A DNA stretch of 64,000 nucleotides from NCBI GenBank assembly GCA_028023455.1, contig JAQFVV010000017.1:6476098-6540097 (forward strand). Direction: 5' to 3'. Positions 56,331 to 64,000 of this stretch are shown here, one piece after another. The notes beneath the pieces were generated by a model that saw nothing but the letters and a program-made list of their open reading frames with translations, made no database searches and was not told where the DNA came from. Made by a program: the position numbers and the translations under genes. The DNA comes from Epiperipatus broadwayi (Eukaryota > Onychophora > Udeonychophora > Euonychophora > Peripatidae). Positions within the stretch are counted from its first letter, which is position 1, and each line of letters begins with the position of its first letter.

Positions 56331-58600
56331 AGGCATTGAAGTTGCAAAATTTACTGTCAGATACTTAGAAGCTTATTTGTGTTGCATTGCATTGGCAGAT
56401 GTCTTCAATATCTGCTCTGCAACATATTCTCTATGATTTCTTGTTTTAAGTGCCAATACAATCTAAGCTGTAGGTCACTATAATTGTTTTTTCTTCACTA
56501 ATAGAAGGAAATTCATTTTTTTCAATGGCCTGAATGAATATTTTTATATTTAAGAATTGCTTTCAACAATTTATATGTATTAAAACTATATTTTGTTTAA
56601 CAAATTGTATTTATGTACCAATTTTTTTATTTTTAAATTGCTATTATTTTAGAAATGTGTGTTGATTTACAAGATAATTATTTTATAAAAAGAAAACAAC
56701 ATTTTAATTTAAATATTAACATACTATAAACTGAGTAAATGAAATAAATAAAAGTAAAAAAAAATTGTAAATGTATACCATTATCCTGGTTAGGGAGGAC
56801 AATTGATTCCCCAAAAATCCTCAGAAATCAATAATCTTGGATAAAAAAATTTAGTTTGTTATTGCAAATGAAAATTACACCATAAATTGTGAATAATTAA
56901 CAAACAGCTTAAAGTAGTATATATGGTAATTAAAAAACAAACGTTATGGTTATATATTTTCAAATATTGTATTAAAATGTACTATGTGTGAGTTGTGCAA
57001 GTATGTACTCACAGTATATATATGTACATATAATAATGCATTATATGTAACAAGAAAAAATACCATTAAGCTTAAAATTGTTCTTTTCAGTGATCTATTT
57101 GTCATCGAGGCTTCTAAACATATCCATTGTTCATTCTAAGAATCCATTATTCTTTTCTAAATCCTCTGATGATCTTGGGTTTTTTCTTAAAAAAAAATTG
57201 TAAGAAGGTACATCAGATGATGGTGGTCAAGACTTTAGAGAAAAAAATTTAGAATGGATTGTTGACTTGCTTCTTTAATTTTTTTCTTCATATAACATGA
57301 AGTCTAATCCTTTGTCGGAAAGCATTTTTAGCTTTGATGCTGTGTTTTAAATCAGGGTCAAACTCATCCAGAATGCTGTTTATAGCTTATGATAATAAAA
57401 AAAAAACCCATAAAATTCCTTCAACTGTTTTTATGACAAGATTCTTCTTTATAGTCTTAATGATTTTTTTTTTTATTTAATTCTTCCATTTGTGATTTCA
57501 AAAGCTTTTCATCAACTTCTGTAAATACTTCTTTCTTGGTTAGGTATGTTATATTGTTCCATATGATTATAATGGACTTTTTTTGATTGCAATGCTTGTA
57601 ATGAATTGCAGGTGCACTTTCTTTGACATAAAATATCAATTTTGGTTTTGAAGCTCAGAGTCTTTCTTCATTCATGGCAATAATAATTGTTATCATGATT
57701 TCAGTTGAAATATGCAGTTGTAAACTTAAAAAAAAATTACTTAAAAATCAATCAATCAATCGGTCAATAATGCTAGAAAAAGTATGCAAGAAGAGTAGAG
57801 TTAGGGAGAGTCACACTGTAATTGTGTGTTAGTTACTCTGAAAATTTTTTTTCTCATTGTATAAAAAATGAATAAATACCCATATTGGAGTTTTTTTTTT
57901 TTTAAATTTATAATCTTATATTATTTATGCAAAATTATTTAGAACTAAATAAAGCAAATATTCTGACTATAAAATCTGTTGTATTTGCCATCAGTGTACG
58001 GGTAGCCAAATTATCATTTCCAAAACTCAAACGCAACTAACTTAAGAAAAAAAAAATTAATATATTAAAAAAAATTTATCTAATGCATTCTGTGTTTGCC
58101 TATTGTAATCAATATATGTCTTTTTTTTTTTTTACAGTATGTACTATGCATATCTAATAAATAGCACTTTATATACAAATATGCTAGCTGTGCCCTTTTT
58201 AACGATACGAAATGTCACATTTTATTTACCATGTAGCTATTTTCTTAGAATGATAAAGCAATATTTTTGAATAATACATTACCCTGTAATGGCATAGTTA
58301 TGAGGTAATTAAATAAAAATTAAAATCGGGAATCTCCAACTTATTTTTATTGCATTTTTATCATACAAAATTTATTATTGATTGCATATTGCATGAAACC
58401 ATATCCTTTCCCATTTATTGAAAAATACTTAGTAATAGTAGTTTTGCTTTGACTATAACTAACATCGTAAAGTTTTAATCCAAAATTGAATGAATATTTA
58501 GCTAGGGTATTTTGTTTTTAGTTTTATGCTGAGTGAAATTTTTTTTTTTAATTACTGGTTTTGTATTTTTTTTTTATTTCTGTGGTAGTCACCATTATCT
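56331..58600. other. AT-rich stretch with possible decayed coding scrap
   Basis: At 57250-57640 the minus strand has fragments of open frame (for example HCNQKKSIIIIWNNITYLT) that read like an old protein-coding transposon but cannot be placed. A good-looking acceptor at 58137 (poly-T, CAG) is followed by 38 open codons; probably chance. Confidence 0.35.
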
Positions 58601-58604
58601 TTAA

Positions 58605-59372
58605 CTCTTTTCCCGCCTCTTACGAGATCTCTCGTCAACAGTTGACGTCACTCTAATTCCGTTATTTTTAATGCTAGGATATTTGTTTGACAGTTATTGA
58701 TTAGGTTTTTAAAAGTTCTGTAAGATGGTGCCCTCTTTTGAATTATTTTACAAGTAAAAAATCAATAAAACGGTGTTTAAAGCTAAACAATGAAATAAGC
58801 TTGTCGGTGATTGGCTCTCAGCCGACAAAGACATTCTGATTGGCTGGAAAGAACAAAGAAACCGCCTGATCAAAGAAAATAAAGAAAAACGCTGAGATTT
58901 TCATTTCGAATATGATTTAAAGTATATTAAAAGTATATTTTAAGAAATTACAAATCACTTTCATAGAGTATACTAAAAAAAAAAAAAATTATTTTCAAAA
59001 AATATTGAAGATTTTAGTAAAAATATTTAAGATTTAGCAAAAAGAAATTTTTACTTTTCTATAATAACTGAAACACATGCTTGATATAAAAAGCATTTAC
59101 ATCACCAACTCTTTGTTTATATGTTCGCTTTTATTTTGTCGAAATTGAATATTTTATAATAAATAAATAGCAATTTATTTTTGAAAGAAGTTTCGTTCAC
59201 TTTCATAACCTGAAAAAGTATTAATATACTTTTTATAAACGAATATAAAGTCAATATGATATTAAAGGTGAAAATATTTTGACAATTGACTTGTCTTCAA
59301 TTTGTGAGCTGGCCAATTAAAAGCTTTGATTTTTAGCTGACACAACCAATAATATAATTAGCGGTTAAAAGG
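58605..59372. mobile_element. Possible piggyBac-type MITE
   Basis: TTAA at 58601-58604 is followed by ctcttttcccgcc, and TTAA at 59373-59376 is preceded by gcggttaaaagg. In reverse complement the right end reads ccttttaaccgc, a weak match. TTAA targets and CC-TTT-type termini are piggyBac traits. Inside are a CRE palindrome tgacgtca (58644-58651) and two CCAAT-box sequences (gattggct near 58809 and 58838). The inverted ends agree at only about 8 of 13 positions, so this could also be a host regulatory region. Confidence 0.35.
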
Positions 59373-59376
59373 TTAA

Positions 59377-60958
59377 TATACCAAAAATAAATTACGAGAT
59401 TATTGAATTTAAAATCAAGGTAGGGAATGAGCATTTCAACTTATGCTTAGTAACTTGTGATCATATAAACATGATTATAAATTGTATAGTACATGAAATA
59501 ATTTCTCATCCTCATTTTTTTTTTACTGAAAATATTTTTAGATTTTTTTAATAATAATTCGATTTTACTGAAATCAGCATTCATAAAAGTTTTAAGCCCA
59601 AGTTAATTGAATATTTTATTTAATATATATAATTAAAATGTATTATTAATATTATGCAACCAAAATTTATTTTTAGGTTTGTGCTGAATAAAATTCTTAT
59701 TTTGCCAGTACTGTATATTTTTATGCTTGTAAAGTCACTGTTATTTTGGATATATCAGAAACAAATATAAGTTTACTGATTTAAACTCAGTGGAGTAAAT
59801 ATTTTCATTTATGTTTAGTAATCCTCTTATATAAAATTGTCTATTAATTACATAATACATAAAATCATTGTCTTTTCTCCGTTAGGGTGAAATTAGCGTA
59901 TATAAAAATTCCAATTCAAAGTTGATTGAATATTTTAAATAATGTATACATTTAAAAATTATTGCTAAAATATGATAATAGTATGTTTTGTTGTTGTGAA
60001 TATTTGATTGAGCTGTGTTTTGATTATGTAACGTACTAAATGAAACAACATTTTTTAAAAATTTTGTAACTATTAATGATGAAAGCCTTCTTTATTTTGA
60101 ATGTATCATATTTAAAAAGTGATTGTCTTTCAAGAATTTTGGATGAAAATTAAATACATTAATCGTATTTTAACTTAATAATCTAAGTATAATATTCAAT
60201 ACTGTAAAATGAATAAAGTTTGTATTTTAACTTTTTCAATATGAATTTCATCATTTCGTATTCGGGGATAAAATAGTTTATTGAAATCTCTATTCTAGGA
60301 TATTATGAATCTTGCAAAATTGCCATTTGGAAAAAATGGTGGCTAGTTTAAAAAAAAAAAAAAATCAAAAATTTATTTTTAAAGTTTATTGTAGTGAATG
60401 CTTATATAAAGCTTTTCCTCTAACTGACGTAAAGATACATATGTTAAAGACCTATCCACAAAAGAGAAAAAAAACTGATTTAGACTAAATTTTAAATATT
60501 TTCTATCATTATTCTGTCAATCTTTTATTTTATACTCATTTAATTAGTAAGGTACAATCATTATCCGTAAAGATTCTACTCCAGTGTATGTATATATATA
60601 TGCATGTATTCAAGCTTCATTTTAGTTATCAAGAATAAATAATCTTTTTAACATCTTTATCTCTATGTTATATAGTTCATGTATTAGCGAAATGGTGAAA
60701 AAAGCCTAAATATTATCTAAATTTAAATAGAAGCTCAAGGCCATTACATATACAAGTAAAGTGCGTGTAATTTTATCCTGATATTAAAAATGATTAAATG
60801 AGGAATTAAAATCAGTTTTTTTTAAATGTTAAAAAACATATTTTGATTGTTTCGATTTAGAAGAGTAAGTAGATTAGTATTAGTAGTACATGTTTTTAAT
60901 TATTGTGACTGCAATTTTGAAGAAAACCAATGGACTGATTATATTTTTAATTTTATTT
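59377..60958. other. AT-rich stretch, nothing recognised
   Basis: AT-rich DNA with long T and A runs; no gene seen. It would be intronic if the exons at 49232 and 60962 belong together. Confidence 0.4.
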
Positions 60959-60961
60959 CAG

Positions 60962-61031
60962 GGTAACTAGCATGTTTAATTCTCTTGAAGCCCTATTTGG
61001 TTTAGCGCATTGGTTTAATGATGGACTCTAG
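60962..61031 (+). CDS. Speculative last exon matching the phase of 49232-49323
   Basis: A pyrimidine-rich acceptor (tttaattttatttcag) ends at 60961 with a possible branch site ctgat near 60935. Joined to the two leftover bases of the exon at 49323, the frame gives K, then VTSMFNSLEALFGLAHWFND and GL before TAG at 61029-61031, a 53-residue product in all. The phase fits, but a one-in-three chance agreement, the 11.6-kb gap and the competing acceptor at 49930 make the pairing uncertain. No family recognised. Confidence 0.2.
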
Positions 61032-62269
61032 AGCAGAAAGTTACTGAAGTTCAACCTGTCATTTGTAGTCCTTGAATTTCATGATTTCACAAGCTTTTGA
61101 TTATTCAGTTACTTTATTATTTATTTTTTGGGATTAGTATGAAGTTATTATTTTTAATTCATAGTTAATTAGAATAAAATTTTATTCTGTGAGTTATTAT
61201 TGAAGGTGAAAACACCATTGATTCTTACTGTGAAAATTGGTGATGATGGATAATCATAGATTGGATTTATTTTCTAAATACAATGCTAGTTTTTCTATGT
61301 ATCAAATGTTAGATGCTGAAATAAAAAATATCAGATCTATTATTTTCTTTAAGCATGTTTTTTTATATCATTTATAATGTATACATGAATATATCGTATG
61401 TATGAGTTACTTTAGATATTGAAAATACAAGTAAATGATATTGTTCAAAAGATTATAATTAGGAGAGAATAGGCTGTTAATATAAGTTTTTACTGATTTG
61501 TGAAAATTTGCTCAATCAGCATATAATTACTTGCATAAGGATTTAAACGTAAATGCTGTTAATGTTAATAAATATAGTAATGTTGAAAAATAGATTCAAT
61601 TACGATAAATATTCTCTAAGATTTTGGAATAGATTCTTTAAGATGTTTTTTAATATATAATGGATAAATTATTCTAGAATCTGAAATTTTATATTTTTTG
61701 ATAATAAGGCAATATGAAGAGCCTTTTTAGAAAAACTGTGTTTTACAACATCACAATATTTTAAACATTCATTTTTCAAATATTAGTAATTGGTTGAAAT
61801 ATCACTTCTGATGCATCTTTTTCTAAAAGAACTGAATAAACGAAGTCAAAGTATTTATAATGAATACATATGTGCTCGTCCATCTCCAAAAATAAGTTTT
61901 ATAGGAACAGGTAATATATTTGTTGATCTCATTGCAGATAAATTAGTAGGGTTTTTAAATTTGAGAATTAGATTCATAAGAGTTTTCCAAAGATTTGGAA
62001 AATATAATATTAAACAGTCGTTATAAAAGAAATAAGTGACTGCAAAAAACAAACATGCTACTAATGTAAACAATCATTAAATCACAGATAGTAATAGTTT
62101 TAGATGTGATAAATTCATACCTCTTACAAAATATACTTTCTAGATATTAATTATATTCTTGATTTTTTTTCTTAAAAGAAAAGTATATAAATAAAAATTT
62201 ACTGTATGTTGTAGAAAATTTGTTGACTAAACATCCATGTCAATAACTTGATTATATAGGCTAACAGAG
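61032..62269. other. AT-rich stretch, nothing recognised
   Basis: If the exon above is real this would hold its 3' UTR (aataaa-type signals are frequent by chance here). Overlapping short frames on both strands at 61790-62073 lack any feature. Confidence 0.4.
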
Positions 62270-62725
62270 CCTTTCAGAGAAAATGCAAAGTCTGGGGCAA
62301 CTAATATTTTAAAGGCGCTTCAAAATTTAAAATAAGAATGGGGGGGGATGGGTGTTTTTACTTACAGGGCTGAAAAAGGACTCTGGGAGCAGTTAGTTAC
62401 GAGTTTAGCACTGTTAGTATCGTAAAACACTGTTAGCACAGAACTGATTGACAGGGGGCTGAAACTGCAGTCACAGAATCGTCAAATTGGCACCTCATCC
62501 CTAAACTGGCTTACGTTTTTGACTCGTATGCCTGTTTGGAAAAGTTTTTCTCAAATATTTTTGGGGGAATTTAACTGTAAAATTAACCCATTCTACAGGA
62601 TGTGACATAGCTTTGCCTTCTCCTATGTTTTTGTTTAACATATTGAGTTTGCCAAGTTGAGGCCCCTAATATTGCAAGGCCCAGGGCATTTGCCCTCCTG
62701 TCCACTCTCTGATTGGTGCTGTAGT
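62270..62725. repeat. Unassigned GC-richer block, probable old transposon copy
   Basis: A block with distinctly more G+C than its flanks, including agtctggggc, a G-run at 62340-62347, gaggcccctaat and aggcccagggcatttgccct. The last words resemble phrases of dispersed repeats in other genomes, but no open frame or terminal repeat was found. Family unknown. Confidence 0.35.
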
Positions 62726-63040
62726 CTAATAATTTTTTTTATCTCATGTGTGTGTGTATGTGCATGTGTATATGTGTGAATCATTTTATTAAACATGTTT
62801 ATTACTTACTTTAGATAATTGTTCTGTTTCAAATCTAATCATAATTAGATCTAATTATAATGTATTTTAATGAGTAAACTTTAATATGTTTATTTCAGCA
62901 TTAAGATGCAAAGCTTTTATAGTTTTTCATTAGTTCATACTCAGTTATTTTACTTTCAATTTTCATTTAATACCTTAAAAAACTTTGATTTTTATTAGTA
63001 CCCCTCTCATTTAACTCCATATTATCACAATCATTCACTA

Positions 63041-63629
63041 GCACAGAACTTCAAACCACACCCTTTTATTATGCATGCATTTTGCAAGCAGTCAGTGCTT
63101 TTCAATGAATTAGACTGTCAATCATCTGAATCTTCCTGCCTCAGTTGACTGATTTCTATCCATTTTTAATATCTTGTAAGACGAACACTCATTGAAACTC
63201 TAGATGTATATTTTCAATTTTTTTTAGTTTTATCAATACTTCTATTATCTCAATCATCCATCAGTGCAAAACCCCGATGATTATCTTTTTTCACTATGCG
63301 GGCATTTTGTGAATGGCTTTTTTTTTTAATGAGCTAGAGATATCAAATATCGAAATGTCTACATCAATTAATATCTTTCATATCATCACTCATATAGAAA
63401 TAGGGACTGACTTCTAACCATTTTTAACACCTTGTGAAAGGGTGAACAATCATTGCACTATTTATTTTCCAAATTTATCGTTCACCCTGTCATAAGATGT
63501 TAAAAAGGATAGAAGCCAATCCCATGTCTTGCATGGTAATGATGGGACAAAAGATATGAAACTGGGTATGGAGATTAGATATCTATAGTTTATGTAAAAA
63601 CCAAAGTGCAAAGTCTGAACTTCTGTGCT
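63041..63629. repeat. Foldback with repeated inner motif
   Basis: The ends agcacagaacttc (63041-63053) and gaacttctgtgct (63617-63629) are inverted with one mismatch. Inside, a motif around gacttctatccatttttaa followed by cttgt-aag occurs twice directly (63150-63200 and 63409-63445) and once inverted (63479-63520). This is a composite foldback of the same general kind as others in the window but unrelated in sequence. Confidence 0.5.
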
Positions 63630-63815
63630 GGTAGGGTTGCAATATGGTGAAGTTGAAGTAAAGACATTGAAAAAAAAACAGATTTGAAAATTAATAATAA
63701 AATGTATTTATATATTTTTACAATATTAATAACTTTTCTTGTGTATAATTATTTTATTGCGTTTCTTCATTCTTATTATTTTACCTTTTCCTTGATTAAA
63801 AAAAATCAAATTATT

Positions 63816-63904
63816 GTCAAGCGTTGGTGGCCAAGTGGTCAGCACAGCTGCCTTACAAGCAATTGTCGTGGGTTGCTTCCCTGTCGATGGTTTGACACAT
63901 GAAA
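63816..63904 (+). mobile_element. tRNA-derived SINE, first family
   Basis: Reads ttggtggccaagtggtcagc (A-box region), then ccttacaagcaattgtcgtg and gggttgcttccct (weak B-box), then an A-tail. It is flanked by the direct repeat aaaaaaaatcaaattatt (63798-63815 and 63905-63922). It aligns with the minus-strand copy at 18432-18537 over the whole tRNA-like part, though the B-box is more decayed here. Confidence 0.8.
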
Positions 63905-64000
63905 AAAAAAAATCAAATTATTTCATTTTATTTCTTATACTTTGTTATTATTTTCCATTATTGGTTTAATTTCAGTTTATAAGTTTTCTACTCTGTACAT

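Noticed and set aside
57457-57639. 60-residue minus-strand frame as a transposase remnant
   Set aside because: It reads somewhat protein-like, but no motif could be assigned; kept only as a note in the stretch description.
58137-58270. Alternative exon after a poly-T acceptor
   Set aside because: The acceptor is good, but the 38 open codons are of purely AT-rich composition and nothing supports use.
61790-62073. Overlapping frames on both strands as a gene
   Set aside because: Both are short, without domain, codon bias or splice context.
63684-63902. 72-residue plus-strand frame
   Set aside because: Its C-terminal half is the translated SINE and the N-terminal half is AT-rich chance sequence.

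Overview
The window is a very AT-rich (about three quarters A+T by eye) stretch of an animal nuclear genome, mostly intergenic or intronic and dominated by retroelement debris. A metazoan source is suggested by a Penelope-like element with a GIY-YIG domain, LINE 3' ends, tRNA-derived SINEs with target-site duplications (TSDs), hAT and mariner/pogo-type MITEs and many short hammerhead ribozymes. An invertebrate is likely (mollusc or other lophotrochozoan is my guess, weakly held). No bacterial-type gene organisation is present. Long open frames are rare, and almost all short ones look like chance in AT-rich DNA.

Layout: 0-10 kb is AT-rich sequence with a foldback hammerhead repeat (family B, 1.9-2.7 kb), a 362-bp-unit element flanked by a TSD (family D, 3.1-3.5 kb), small foldbacks and a LINE tail (7.0 kb). 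10-22 kb holds family A hammerhead repeats (10.1 and 18.1-18.7 kb, the latter split by a SINE), a pogo-like MITE (13.4-14.3 kb), an inverted pair of Penelope-type hammerheads (14.8-15.1 kb) and a nested foldback (21.0-21.6 kb). 23.4-25.7 kb is an array of 361-bp units, tandem in one orientation and then in the other, bounded by a 14-bp duplication. 25.8-30.9 kb is a young LTR element with 2.19-kb LTRs and only 0.73 kb inside. 31.7-34.0 kb is a Penelope-like element broken by one frameshift. 38.4-39.8 kb is a decayed LINE. 40.2-48.3 kb is a dense cluster of family A, B and C repeats. 49.2 kb carries the one convincing host-gene signal, a short first coding exon with a strong start context and perfect splice donor. 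50-64 kb is AT-rich, with SINEs, a LINE tail, a hAT MITE resembling SPIN/URR1 elements, foldbacks and a possible piggyBac-type MITE.

The unifying theme is a set of short, structured, apparently RNA-copied repeats. Families A and B and the Penelope-type termini each carry recognisable type I hammerhead ribozymes, several with the catalytic core intact. Family D has no hammerhead that I can see. However, it shows a fixed 361-362 bp unit, terminal redundancy, TSDs, conserved hairpins that keep their position while changing sequence, and a CCAAT box. The most economical reading is that these are non-autonomous retroelements (retrozyme-like, copied from circular or concatemeric RNA) mobilised by the Penelope or LINE machinery. 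The structural marks are seen in the sequence. The mobilisation mechanism is inference.
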